A stretch of DNA of 53,568 bases. Source: JBEBGV01 sp040081265 (GTDB lineage: Bacteria; Acidobacteriota; Vicinamibacteria; Vicinamibacterales; UBA2999). A model generated the notes under the pieces. That model saw nothing but the letters and a program-made list of their open reading frames with translations. It was not told the origin of the DNA and made no database searches. Numbering within the stretch: position 1 is the first letter of the stretch; every line of letters starts with the position of its first letter. Made by a program: the position numbers and the translations under genes. The stretch covers positions 1 through 53,568 of the forward strand of contig JBEBGV010000032.1 of assembly GCA_040081265.1 (NCBI GenBank), read 5' to 3'. Shown in pieces: positions 1 through 7,885 of the stretch.

Positions 1-67
1 GGCAGCTGGTAACGCGTCGTTGTTGTTCAACGGCACCCGATAGAGAATGAGAGCGAGGACAAGGCAC

Positions 68-658
68 ATGATTCGACAGTTGCGCACGGTGGGATCACTT
101 CTGCTGCTGGTGGTAGTGGCGGGTGTGTCGTCGGGGTGCTCGTACAACCGTTTCGTGGGGCAGGACGAGGCCATCAAGACGCAGTGGGCGCAGGTAGAGA
201 ACCAGCTGCAGCGGCGAAACGACCTGATTCCGAACCTGGTCGAGACCACCAAGGGTATTGCCCAGCAGGAGCGGGACGTGTTCGGACAGATCGCCGACTC
301 GCGCGCGCGCCTCGCGGGGGCTCGCTCGCCACAGGAAACGATCCAGGCCGCCAACGATCAGAGTGCCGCGCTGGCCAGGCTGCTGGTGGTGATGGAGAAC
401 TACCCGCAACTCCGCTCGAGCGAAACCTTCAACCGCCTGATGGATGAACTCTCCGGCACCGAGAACCGGATCGCGGTCGAGCGCATGCGCTACAACGAGC
501 GCGTTCAGGAGTACAACACGTTGCGTCGCCAGTTCCCCTCCAACATCACGGCCCGGGTCTTCAGCTTCCAGGAACACCCGCTGTTCAATGCGCCTCCAGA
601 AGCCGAGCGCGTGCCCCGCGTGGACTTCGAGCGCCAGGCGCCCGCGACAGGGAACTGA
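68..658 (+). CDS. lemA: LemA family lipoprotein
   Basis: LemA-family protein of about 196 residues. The N-terminus is a short basic stretch, a hydrophobic Leu/Val-rich segment and the lipobox GVSSGC, so it is probably a lipoprotein anchored in the inner or outer membrane. After the Cys comes the family's helical core with the characteristic WAQVENQLQRRNDLIPNLVE block. LemA proteins form antiparallel helical bundles; their biochemical role is poorly defined. I chose ATG 68 because it gives a normal signal peptide and has GAGG about 8 bases upstream; ATG 47 in the same frame is an alternative. The stop shares one base with the next start (TGATG), so it is probably coupled to the DinB-fold gene. 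LemA is often beside TPM-domain or peptidase genes; the upstream context here is outside the window. Confidence 0.88.
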   Translation: MIRQLRTVGSLLLLVVVAGVSSGCSYNRFVGQDEAIKTQWAQVENQLQRRNDLIPNLVETTKGIAQQERDVFGQIADSRARLAGARSPQETIQAANDQSAALARLLVVMENYPQLRSSETFNRLMDELSGTENRIAVERMRYNERVQEYNTLRRQFPSNITARVFSFQEHPLFNAPPEAERVPRVDFERQAPATGN

Positions 659-1155
659 TGGCCATCGTCGACGCGCTGCTGCCGGAACTTGATCACGAGA
701 TCGCGGTCACGAGAAAACTCCTCGAACGCGTCCCGGATGACCGCTCAGACTGGAAGCCACACATCAAGTCCTACTCCCTTGGCCAGCTGGCGACGCACGT
801 CGCCAACCTGCCTCACTGGGGCGTCATCACCATCTCGCAGGCGGAACTCGACATGGACGGCGCGGGGGTGGCCGCAGTCGCGGCCTCGCGCGCAGCGCTG
901 CTGGCGGCGTTTGACGAGAAGTCCACCGCATTCCGGGCTGCGCTCACGGGCAGAACCGACGCTGAGCTGATGGTGCCGTGGACACTCAAGCAGAGTGGCA
1001 AGATCATTTTCTCGATGCCCAAGGCCGCGGTGCTCCGCTCCTTTGTGATGAATCACTTGATTCATCACCGCGGGCAACTCAGCGTGTATCTGCGCCAGCT
1101 CGACGTGCCCCTCCCGTCCATTTACGGTCCCAGCGCCGACGAGAATCCGTTCTAG
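658..1155 (+). CDS. DinB-fold (DinB/YfiT-like) protein
   Basis: A 165-residue four-helix-bundle protein of the DinB/YfiT superfamily. The likely metal triad is visible: H47 in the GQLATHVANLP block and histidines in the C-terminal NHLIHHRGQL block (about 132-141), the family hallmark. Members are putative metal-dependent transferases, some using low-molecular-weight thiols such as bacillithiol as co-substrate; that link is interesting because a YpdA-type reductase lies at 49.3-50.3 kb, but a functional tie is only inference. It starts on the last base of the lemA stop codon (TGATG), suggesting translational coupling. Confidence 0.88.
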   Translation: MAIVDALLPELDHEIAVTRKLLERVPDDRSDWKPHIKSYSLGQLATHVANLPHWGVITISQAELDMDGAGVAAVAASRAALLAAFDEKSTAFRAALTGRTDAELMVPWTLKQSGKIIFSMPKAAVLRSFVMNHLIHHRGQLSVYLRQLDVPLPSIYGPSADENPF

Positions 1156-1170
1156 CGTGCGGTCACGGGT

Positions 1171-2655
1171 GTGAGTCGCACGCTCGGTTTCCTGCTCGCC
1201 GGTCTGGCCTTTGCCGTGCTGGCGACGGCCAATGCCGCCGGCTACCGCTTTGGCAGCTCGGACCAGGCGTTCTACGTCCCGGCCGTGACCCGGGCGCTGC
1301 AGCCCTTGTCGTTCCCACGCGATGCGGCACTCATCGACGCGCAGGCGAACCTGGTTGTCGTCGATGAAGTGCTGGCCGTGGCGTCACGGGCGACGGGCAT
1401 CGCGACAGAGTGGCTCTTCTTGATCGGATACCTGATCTCGATCGGCCTGACGTGGGGCGGGCTCGTGGCCATCGGCACACGGGTCTATACGTCTACCTGG
1501 CTGGTGATGGCACTGGGTGCTGCGTTTACCATGCGCCACCGCATCTCCCGCACCAGTGCGAACACATTTGAACCCTACTTTCACCCCCGCATGCTGGCGT
1601 TTGCGCTCGGCATGCTCGCCATCGGCGCGGTACTCCGCCGGAGAGGCTGGCTGGCCGTCGCCCTGGTCGGAGTCGCCGCCATCATCCACACCACCACAGC
1701 GCTCTGGTTTGCCGTCCTCCTCGGCGTGGCGCTTGCCATTCTTGACGTCACCTTCCGCCGACTGGGCGTCTTCGCCATCCTGGCGTCAGCGGCCGGGTTG
1801 ATCTGGGCAGCATCGACCGGTCCGCTGCGTGCCATGTGGGTAACGATGGACGCCGTGTGGCTGCAGGCGGTGGCGAGCAAGGACTCTCTGTTCGCTGACG
1901 AGTGGCCGCTGTGGGCATGGGCGACCAATCTGGGCCTGCTGATCGTGCTCTGGGCTGCGCACCGAACCAGACAGACCCGCGGCACAGCCACCAGAGAGGA
2001 CGGGGCCCTGGTGTGGGGAGCCACGGCGCTCGTCGCCCTCTTCCTCGCGACACTCCCGCTCGTCATCGCCCGCATGTCGCTGGTGATCGAATTCCAGATC
2101 TCCCGAGTGTTCTGGCTGGTCGATCTGCTGGCGACCGTCTATCTGCTGGCAGCGTTGTCGGAAGCGCGAGTGAAGGGTCGTCAGATGGCCCTAGGGTTGG
2201 CCACACTGCTCGTCGCCGTGTCGGCGTCCCGCGCCCTGTACGTCACGCGCATCGAACACCCCGAGCGCGCGCTCTTTGCGGTCCACACGCCGTCATCACC
2301 ATGGGAGGACGCGATGGACTGGGTCGCCCGCCAGGCGATCGACACACACGTCCTCGCCGATCCTGGTCACAGCTGGAAGTACGGGACCAGCGTCAGGGTA
2401 TCCGCAGGCCGCGACGTGTTTCTCGAAGAGGTCAAGGACTCGGCCATCGCGATCTACTCGCGGGCGGTAGCTGGTCGTGTCGTTGAACGCACGGCGGCGA
2501 TCGGCGACTTTGCCCAACTGACCGCGGAACGCGCGCAGTCGCTCGCCTCGCGATACGATCTCGATGTGCTCGTTACAGAAGCCGATCTGCCACTGCCTCT
2601 CGTCTACAGGAACAGTCAGTTCCGGATCTATTCCCTGCAGCTCACCGCGCGATGA
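1171..2655 (+). CDS. polytopic membrane protein of unknown function
   Basis: I do not recognise a named family. The 494-residue product has roughly ten to eleven hydrophobic segments from residue 5 to about 370, then a soluble C-terminal region of some 120 residues containing Trp/Asp motifs (SPWEDAMDWVARQ, ADPGHSWKYG). The layout, many helices followed by a periplasmic C-terminal domain, resembles GT-C-type glycosyltransferases and other polyprenyl-linked sugar enzymes, but I see no convincing catalytic signature. The start is GTG 1171, 15 bases after the DinB-fold gene, with a weak ribosome site. Its stop overlaps the next start by four bases (ATGA), so it is probably co-transcribed with the YheT-type hydrolase. 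Confidence 0.8.
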   Translation: MSRTLGFLLAGLAFAVLATANAAGYRFGSSDQAFYVPAVTRALQPLSFPRDAALIDAQANLVVVDEVLAVASRATGIATEWLFLIGYLISIGLTWGGLVAIGTRVYTSTWLVMALGAAFTMRHRISRTSANTFEPYFHPRMLAFALGMLAIGAVLRRRGWLAVALVGVAAIIHTTTALWFAVLLGVALAILDVTFRRLGVFAILASAAGLIWAASTGPLRAMWVTMDAVWLQAVASKDSLFADEWPLWAWATNLGLLIVLWAAHRTRQTRGTATREDGALVWGATALVALFLATLPLVIARMSLVIEFQISRVFWLVDLLATVYLLAALSEARVKGRQMALGLATLLVAVSASRALYVTRIEHPERALFAVHTPSSPWEDAMDWVARQAIDTHVLADPGHSWKYGTSVRVSAGRDVFLEEVKDSAIAIYSRAVAGRVVERTAAIGDFAQLTAERAQSLASRYDLDVLVTEADLPLPLVYRNSQFRIYSLQLTAR

Positions 2656-3656
2656 CCGCTCGGCTGGCCCAACGGTTTACACCAGGCCTCTATACGCCAC
2701 GTTTCACTGGTGGCCACAAGCAGACACTCTGGGCCTGGGCTCGCCCCCGGCAATTCCCCGACCTGCCAGGACCGGAGGCCCGCTTGTTCGACGTGGCTCC
2801 GGACGCACGCGTGCTCGCGGAATGTCACTGGCACGGCGATCGCTCGTCGCATCCCACCATCATCCTGCTCCATGGGCTGGAGGGCTCGAGTCGGGCGCAC
2901 TACATGGCGGGCATTGCCGACAAGGCGTGGGCCAGAGGCTGGAACGTCGTGCGGTTGAACCAGCGCAACTGCGGTGGCACGGAACACCTGTCGCGCGGCC
3001 TCTACCACTCCGGACTGACGGGAGATCCCCTGTTTGTCCTGCAAGAACTCATCGAAAAGGACGGCATTGGCGCAGTTGTCATCGCCGGGTACTCGCTTGG
3101 CGGCAATCTCGCGCTCAAGCTGGCGGGCGACCTGGGTGAAACCGCCCCTCCTCAACTGAAGGGCGTCTGCGCGGTGTCGCCAACGATGGACCTGGCGCGC
3201 TGCGTTGACGCGCTCGAACGGCGGCAGAACATTGCCTATGAATTCAACTTCGTGCGCAACCTCAAGCGGCGCATGCGGCGCAAAGCCGCGGCCTTTCCCG
3301 ACCTCTTCGATGTGCGACCGCTGAAACAGGTGTGGACCGTGCGCCAGTTCGACGAGGCCTACACCGCCCCGCACCATGGCTTCAGAGACGCCGCGGATTA
3401 CTACCATCGAGCCAGCGCCATGCGCGTGCTCGATCGCATCCGCGTCCCGGCGCTCATCGTGACCGCCGAAGACGATCCGTTTGTGCCATCGGAGCCGTTT
3501 CGCGATCCCGTTGTTCTGGGCAATCCCAGCATCACCGTGGCAGTGACCCCGACCGGGGGGCACTGTGCGTATCTGGCTCGGCCGGAGGCTGACTTTGATG
3601 GCTACTGGGTTGAGCGCGAAATCGTGCGCTTCGGTATGTGGGCGGTCGGCGGCTGA
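2652..3656 (+). CDS. YheT family alpha/beta hydrolase
   Basis: Alpha/beta hydrolase of the YheT/EMB8 group, 334 residues. Family landmarks are in order: the N-terminal PRFTGGHKQTL block (about 16-26), the oxyanion region HGLEGSS (74-80), the nucleophile elbow GYSLGG with Ser148, the acid at Asp275 in EDDPFVP and the base His304 in GGHCAY. Family members are putative lipid or short-chain ester hydrolases; the natural substrate is unknown. It overlaps the preceding membrane-protein gene by ATGA. It converges on the DUF72 gene, with only 14 bases between the two stops. Confidence 0.93.
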   Translation: MTARLAQRFTPGLYTPRFTGGHKQTLWAWARPRQFPDLPGPEARLFDVAPDARVLAECHWHGDRSSHPTIILLHGLEGSSRAHYMAGIADKAWARGWNVVRLNQRNCGGTEHLSRGLYHSGLTGDPLFVLQELIEKDGIGAVVIAGYSLGGNLALKLAGDLGETAPPQLKGVCAVSPTMDLARCVDALERRQNIAYEFNFVRNLKRRMRRKAAAFPDLFDVRPLKQVWTVRQFDEAYTAPHHGFRDAADYYHRASAMRVLDRIRVPALIVTAEDDPFVPSEPFRDPVVLGNPSITVAVTPTGGHCAYLARPEADFDGYWVEREIVRFGMWAVGG

Positions 3657-3670
3657 GGCCGACCGGGGGC

Positions 3671-4381
3671 CTAGATGTTCGCCGCCAGAGCCTCGATCAG
3701 CCGTCTGGCGAACTCGGGGCCTTTCCCTTCCTCCTCGTGCTTGAAATACACCCAGACGTCCTTGCAGTGCGAGGTGCGCTGATTGATGACGTGGGCCCAT
3801 CGGGTCACGTCGGCCGACGTATACCCTTCGTCCCTCAGACGGAAATAGGCAAAGTCCGCCGTCACCTCCACAGGTGCCGAGAGCTTCTCGCTGTCGGACA
3901 CGCACAGGGCCAGATTCCGCCTGCTGAGCCGCTCGAAGAGTTCGTCGTTGAACCAGGATGTATGCCTGAACTCGAATGCGGCAGGCGCCCCCTGAGGGAG
4001 CTGATCCAGGAACGCGTCAAAGAGCGGGATGTCCTGCTTGAGGTTGGGCGGCAGCTGAAACAGCAGGGCGCCGAGCTTGGGACCCAGCGTTGCGGCCACG
4101 TCGATGAACTGACGCACCGCATCACCGCAGTTGCGAAGCCGGGCATCGTGGGTGATGCGCTTGGGTGCCTTGAGTGTCAGGCGGAACTCTGGCGGCGTAG
4201 CCACGCTCCAGCCGGAGACGATTTTTTCGCTGGGCATGCGGTAGAAGGTGTAGTTGATTTCCACCGTCGAGAACCGCTCTGCGTAGTAGGGCAGCATTTT
4301 CGTCGCCGAGAGGGTCTCGGGATAAAAACTCCCCTTCCATTCCGGATAGTTGTAGCCAGAGGTCCCTACGCGAACAGCCAT
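3671..4381 (-). CDS. DUF72 (YecE-like) domain protein
   Basis: A 236-residue DUF72 protein with the TIM-barrel-like YecE fold. Diagnostic elements are the N-terminal VGTSGYNYPEWKGSFYPE block, the FSTVEINYTFYR block and the C-terminal stretch containing VYFKHEEEGKGPEFA. Length is normal. The molecular function of the family is not established. The gene diverges from the copper-protein gene at 4430 across a 48-base gap; a GGGAG ribosome site sits about 5 bases before its ATG. Confidence 0.93.
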   Translation of the reverse strand: MAVRVGTSGYNYPEWKGSFYPETLSATKMLPYYAERFSTVEINYTFYRMPSEKIVSGWSVATPPEFRLTLKAPKRITHDARLRNCGDAVRQFIDVAATLGPKLGALLFQLPPNLKQDIPLFDAFLDQLPQGAPAAFEFRHTSWFNDELFERLSRRNLALCVSDSEKLSAPVEVTADFAYFRLRDEGYTSADVTRWAHVINQRTSHCKDVWVYFKHEEEGKGPEFARRLIEALAANI

Positions 4382-4392
4382 CGTCTCTCCCG

Positions 4393-4422
4393 TTGGTCAC
4401 AAAGACGCAAAGTTGGTACATT
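4393..4422 (+). promoter_or_regulatory. putative leaderless promoter of the SCO gene
   Basis: TTGGTC (4393-4398) and TACATT (4417-4422) are separated by 18 bases. The -10 hexamer ends only 7 bases before ATG 4430, which would put the transcription start on or beside the start codon. No ribosome site is seen before this ATG. Prediction from sequence only. Confidence 0.45.
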
Positions 4423-4429
4423 ACCCAAG

Positions 4430-5284
4430 ATGTCGATTGCGCGACTAGTTGTCATTGCCGCCCTGTGTCTGAGCGCCTGCCGTCAGGAACCTCCCCCGCG
4501 GGAGTTCCAGCTCACCGGGCAGATTCTCTCGATCAAGCCCGAGAGTCAGGAAGTGCTCGTCAAGCACGACGACATCCCCGGCTTCATGATGGCCATGACG
4601 ATGCCGTACAAGGTCGAGGATGCAGACCTGTTGAAGGACAAGAGCCCAGGGGACCTCATCACCGCCACCCTCGTTGTAGCGGAAACTCGCGCATGGTTGT
4701 CGACTGTCACCAGGACGGGTCATGCCGAGATCGTCCAGCCCGAGGTGCAGCCCGAGGTATCGGCGCTCGACATGGTGAAGCCTGGTGAAGTCGTTCCTGA
4801 CGTCACGCTGGTGAACGAGGAAGGTGCGACCGTTCAGCTCTCGTCCTACCGTGGACGGCGGCTCGCCCTGACCTTCATCTATACGCGCTGCCCAGACGCC
4901 GAGTTCTGTCCGTTGATGAACCAGAATTTTCTGACGGTTCAGAAGGCCATCGCGAGCACGCCGGGGTTGGGTGATGTGCAGTTGCTGTCGGTCAGCTTCG
5001 ACCCCGAGTTCGACACGCCCAGCGTGCTCAAGGAACACGCCCGTCGCGCTCAGGCCGATCCGAAGATCTGGCGCTTCGCGACCGGCACCGCCGACGACAT
5101 CGGACCGTTTGCGGCGCGCTTTGGCGTCACGGTGACACGCAACGGCAGCCCGGCCCTCATCCACAATCTGGGCACCGCCGTCATCGACGCACAGGGACGG
5201 CTGTCGATCCTGCACTCGACCAACCGGTGGACGCCCTCAGACCTCGTTGCCGAACTCCAGGCGGCCGCCGCTTCCCGCAACTGA
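4430..5284 (+). CDS. CusF-like/SCO1-SenC fusion copper protein
   Basis: A 284-residue secreted or lipid-anchored copper protein. Residues 1-17 form a signal peptide ending in LSAC, a probable lipobox. Residues about 25-100 form a CusF-like copper-binding domain, with KHDDIPGF around His46 followed by the Met-rich MMAMTM block. Residues about 115-284 form a SCO1/SenC thioredoxin-fold domain with the copper pair C154-x5-C160 (CPDAEFC) and the later His in ALIHNLG. SCO proteins deliver copper to the CuA site of cytochrome c oxidase or act as thiol reductants; the CusF-like domain probably supplies or buffers Cu(I). The reading frame extends upstream, but only ATG 4430 gives a signal peptide, and a -10-like box lies 7 bases before it. 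No oxidase genes are in the window. Confidence 0.9.
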   Translation: MSIARLVVIAALCLSACRQEPPPREFQLTGQILSIKPESQEVLVKHDDIPGFMMAMTMPYKVEDADLLKDKSPGDLITATLVVAETRAWLSTVTRTGHAEIVQPEVQPEVSALDMVKPGEVVPDVTLVNEEGATVQLSSYRGRRLALTFIYTRCPDAEFCPLMNQNFLTVQKAIASTPGLGDVQLLSVSFDPEFDTPSVLKEHARRAQADPKIWRFATGTADDIGPFAARFGVTVTRNGSPALIHNLGTAVIDAQGRLSILHSTNRWTPSDLVAELQAAAASRN

Positions 5285-5957
5285 GGCGGTCATACCGCCT
5301 CGGCTCTCGCTGACGCCGCGGGAGCGCTACGTGGTCGCACAGCTGCGGTCGCCCCTCGCCGTGCAGAAGTGGCTGAACCGACTGCCGTACAACAGCGAGG
5401 TCGGAGGCGAAACCCTGCGCTCATTCCGTGGCGTGGTGCGAACGGGCACGGCCCACTGCCTCGAGGCCGCGCTCTCGGCGGCAACAATCCTCGAGCAACA
5501 CAGCTATCCTCCGCTGGTCCTCAGTTTCGAATCAATTGACCTGCTGGATCACGTCATCTTCGTGTACCGCACGAGCACAGGCTGGGGGTCAGTGGCTCGA
5601 TCGCGCGATCCCGGCCTGCACGGCCGTCGCCCGGTGTTTGCCACACCCCGAGCACTCGCTCTCAGCTATCAGCTCCCTTATGTGGACTTCACCGGAGCGG
5701 TCAAGGCGTACGCGGTGGTGGATCTCCGAGTTCTCGGCGGGTACGACTGGCGGCTCTCGACACAGAACGTGTGGAAGGTGGAGCAGATGCTGCTGGACTG
5801 GCCGCACCGGCGCATCGCCTATTCGCATGCGCGGATCGAACGATGGCGACGCAAGTATCGGTTGTTCCGTGAAGCCCACGGCTACAAACCGTGGAAGTTC
5901 TACCCTCGGCGCGACCGCTGGACCGAACTGCCGGCCGACGTGCGCGCCCGGGGGTAG
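5247..5957 (+). CDS. conserved protein with Cys-His-Asp arrangement, unknown function
   Basis: I do not recognise a characterised family. The product is up to 236 residues, soluble, with no signal peptide. Residues 66-105 contain RTGTAHCLEAAL followed by LLDHVIFVYR, then SRDPGLHGR. The order Cys71, His102, Asp121 is what one sees in transglutaminase-like cysteine hydrolases, so a papain/transglutaminase fold is a reasonable guess. The C-terminus is rich in Arg/Lys/Trp. Start choice is open: TTG 5247 overlaps the SCO gene by 38 bases and has no clear ribosome site, whereas GTG 5331 has GGGAG six bases upstream and would give a 208-residue protein. A perfect 8-base hairpin (5283-5301) lies between the two. 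Confidence 0.72.
   Translation: MPNSRRPPLPATEAVIPPRLSLTPRERYVVAQLRSPLAVQKWLNRLPYNSEVGGETLRSFRGVVRTGTAHCLEAALSAATILEQHSYPPLVLSFESIDLLDHVIFVYRTSTGWGSVARSRDPGLHGRRPVFATPRALALSYQLPYVDFTGAVKAYAVVDLRVLGGYDWRLSTQNVWKVEQMLLDWPHRRIAYSHARIERWRRKYRLFREAHGYKPWKFYPRRDRWTELPADVRARG
5283..5301 (+). repeat. inverted repeat/hairpin at the end of the SCO gene
   Basis: Perfect 8-base arms GAGGCGGT and ACCGCCTC with a 3-base loop CAT. It starts inside the SCO stop codon. No T-run follows, so it is not a classical intrinsic terminator; it may stabilise mRNA ends or modulate translation of the next gene. Confidence 0.6.
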
Positions 5958-5960
5958 CCA

Positions 5961-6263
5961 TCAGTCCCAGTCGATGTCTCGAGTCGGCTTGGAGATAGGC
6001 TCCTTGTTGGCCTGCTTCAGTGCCTCTTCGAAGCGCCGGGACAGATCATCGTCACGCGTGCGCTCAGCCTGGACGGACTGCTCGAAGAGCGCCTCCCGGC
6101 GGGCCGCCTGCTCGGCGAGGATCCGTGCAGCCTGCTCGAGCTCCGGTGTCTGTCCCCGAACCGGCTCCCGATGGGAGACAATACGTCCCAGGTTGGTATC
6201 AACGACCATCGTGGCGCCGCAGCAGGGACAGATGAGCTCGAGTTCACTCTTCAGCTTCGCCAT
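5961..6263 (-). CDS. small zinc-ribbon/coiled-coil protein
   Basis: A 100-residue protein of unknown function. The N-terminus has ICPCCGATMVVD, a CxxC-type metal knuckle, and the remainder (about 40-90) is a charged, Ala/Glu/Arg-rich helix likely to form a coiled coil (LEQAARILAEQAARREALFE). Only one CxxC is visible, so two subunits may share a metal or the pair may be redox-active. ATG 6263 is preferred over ATG 6272 because TACAAT (6276-6271) lies exactly 7 bases upstream, fitting a leaderless transcript. It diverges from the phosphatase-fold gene at 6300. Confidence 0.72.
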   Translation of the reverse strand: MAKLKSELELICPCCGATMVVDTNLGRIVSHREPVRGQTPELEQAARILAEQAARREALFEQSVQAERTRDDDLSRRFEEALKQANKEPISKPTRDIDWD

Positions 6264-6270
6264 GGGTGCC

Positions 6271-6276
6271 ATTGTA
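6271..6276 (-). promoter_or_regulatory. putative -10 box (leaderless) of the zinc-ribbon gene
   Basis: TACAAT on the minus strand, 7 bases before ATG 6263. No -35 element is convincing and no ribosome site is visible, consistent with a leaderless transcript. Confidence 0.4.
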
Positions 6277-6299
6277 ATTGAGACGCGGACACTCTCCCT

Positions 6300-7010
6300 G
6301 TGAAGCTACGTATCGCCACCTACAACATCCACCGGTGCCGTGGTCTGGACGGCCGGACCAACCCCGCGCGCATCGCTGACGTCATTCGCGGCATCGATGC
6401 TGACGTGGTCGCATTGCAGGAAGTCATTGGCGCCGGCCCGACATCGGCAGGGCATGCCGAGGAACTCGGGGCCCTGCTCGGGATGGGCTGGGTGATGTCG
6501 CCCACGCGGCACCTGCGCGGCAACCTGTTTGGCAACGTCGTACTCAGTCGCCTGCCGATCCGACACCACTCACAGTACGACCTGTCCTGGAAGACATGTG
6601 AACCGCGCGGCTGCCAACGCGTCGATATCGCGATCGGCAACGACACGCTGCACCTCTACAACGTCCACCTTGGAACGGCAGTGCTCGAGCGGCGGTATCA
6701 GGCCTCGCGCCTCATCACGATGCTCACCGACAAAAGGGTCGGCACGCCAAAGATCGTCCTGGGCGACTTCAATGAATGGCTGCGCGGACGCGCAACCGCG
6801 ATGCTCAATGAGCGGTTGCAGAGCGTGGACCTGCGCACACATCTCAAGCGCCGACGTACCTACCCTGGTGTCTTTCCGGTGCTTCACCTGGACCACATCT
6901 ACTACGACGGCGATGTGGAGGTGACCGGAATCGAGCTGCCGCGGACGCGGCTATCGCTGATTGCCTCCGACCACCTGCCTTTGGTGGCAGAGGTGCGGGT
7001 GCAGTTCTAA
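6300..7010 (+). CDS. endonuclease/exonuclease/phosphatase family protein
   Basis: A 236-residue protein of the EEP (DNase I-like) fold. Active-site blocks are intact: ATYNIHRC (7-14), the metal ligand Glu41 in VALQEV, GDFNEW in the second half, and the terminal SDHLPL with the catalytic Asp-His. The family contains nucleases, phosphodiesterases and sphingomyelinase-like enzymes; the substrate cannot be read from sequence. No signal peptide, so it is probably cytoplasmic. Start is GTG 6300; GACACT sits 6 bases upstream, close to the TANNNT spacing seen at other genes in this window. It converges on the small gene ending at 7031. Confidence 0.92.
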   Translation: MKLRIATYNIHRCRGLDGRTNPARIADVIRGIDADVVALQEVIGAGPTSAGHAEELGALLGMGWVMSPTRHLRGNLFGNVVLSRLPIRHHSQYDLSWKTCEPRGCQRVDIAIGNDTLHLYNVHLGTAVLERRYQASRLITMLTDKRVGTPKIVLGDFNEWLRGRATAMLNERLQSVDLRTHLKRRRTYPGVFPVLHLDHIYYDGDVEVTGIELPRTRLSLIASDHLPLVAEVRVQF

Positions 7011-7030
7011 AGTAAGTCCCGCCCCTCTTC

Positions 7031-7255
7031 CTAACCCTCTTCTCCGTACTCTTCTTCTTCGAGGGGTAGTGCACGCGTGGGGGGACGGAGCGCTTCGCGG
7101 AAGTCGTACACCGGCAGATCGCGAACATGCAGGGCCATCACACAGGTGGTGCCCTTCTCGTCGACGAGCACGGTCACCGGACTGCCTTCGACGCCTTCGC
7201 GAAACGCGACGCGACACCCGCAGGCGAGCCTGGCATGCGCAAAGCCCTTCAGCAT
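7031..7255 (-). CDS. small Cys-containing hypothetical protein
   Basis: A 74-residue protein without a recognised family. It carries a CGC pair (residues 12-14, in LACGCRV), another Cys in GTTCVMALHV, and an acidic C-terminal tail (LEEEEYGEEG). It starts 12 bases after the tlpA-like stop, so it is probably the last gene of the sigma/anti-sigma/thioredoxin operon; the cysteines would suit a redox- or metal-related role, but this is inference from context. Confidence 0.68.
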   Translation of the reverse strand: MLKGFAHARLACGCRVAFREGVEGSPVTVLVDEKGTTCVMALHVRDLPVYDFREALRPPTRALPLEEEEYGEEG

Positions 7256-7267
7256 GTCCGGATCATA

Positions 7268-7885
7268 CTACAGCAGGGATTTGATCTCCTGTTCGAACTG
7301 TTCCTTGGTGCCGATGCCGGAATGCTTCCTCGCAATCGTGCCATCACGGCCGATGATGACCGACACGGGAATACCCCACAACGGCCCGAAGGCGTCCTGC
7401 ACTTCCTCGCGGCCGCTGCCGACAAGCACCGGGTAGTTGATCTTGTATTGGGTGGCGTAGGGCTTGAGCTTGTCGACGGGGTCGTCGACGGAGAAGCCCA
7501 ACACGACGAGGTCGTCGGGGTACTGCTTCTGCAGCTCAACCAGCGCCGGAATTTCGGCCCGGCAGGGACCACACCAGGTAGCCCAGAAGTTCAGCAGGAT
7601 GATCTTGCCCTTGAACGAGGCCAGCTTCACGTCAACACCGTTCATATCCTTGAGGGTGAAGTCGAGCGGTGCGGGCTTACCGACAGCGTCGCCGTCCTTG
7701 GGATCGACCGCAGAGCCGCTGGCGGTGCTGCCGTCGGCCGCCGGCGGCGGCGCATCAGGGTCGACGCCACCCGGCGTGAGCATTGTCAGCAGCAGGATCG
7801 CCACGGCCACGATGCCCATGGCCGCGAACGCGGCAGCGCGGCTCATCGGCGCACGTTCCGGGAGAGGATCGGTCGGCAATGTCAT
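7268..7885 (-). CDS. TlpA-like membrane-anchored thioredoxin
   Basis: A 205-residue TlpA/ResA-type thioredoxin. One membrane segment (about 19-37) with a short cytoplasmic N-terminus anchors the protein; a Pro/Ala/Asp-rich linker (40-65) leads to the periplasmic thioredoxin domain with WCGPC (C105, C108), FSVDDPVDKL and the cis-Pro region GIPVSVII. Such proteins reduce periplasmic disulfides or act as peroxiredoxin-like AhpC/TSA-family reductases in cytochrome c maturation. It overlaps the anti-sigma gene by ATGA (7882-7885), so the two are probably co-translated; this suggests the sigma factor responds to periplasmic redox or envelope stress. Confidence 0.92.
   Translation of the reverse strand: MTLPTDPLPERAPMSRAAAFAAMGIVAVAILLLTMLTPGGVDPDAPPPAADGSTASGSAVDPKDGDAVGKPAPLDFTLKDMNGVDVKLASFKGKIILLNFWATWCGPCRAEIPALVELQKQYPDDLVVLGFSVDDPVDKLKPYATQYKINYPVLVGSGREEVQDAFGPLWGIPVSVIIGRDGTIARKHSGIGTKEQFEQEIKSLL

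Noticed and set aside
1..67. Start of an operon or end of an upstream gene
   Set aside because: The first bases show no complete frame, promoter or terminator that I could support; too short to judge.
2628..3905. 425-codon open frame on the minus strand
   Set aside because: Opposite the YheT-type hydrolase, which has the Ser148, Asp275 and His304 triad. No domain in the antisense product.
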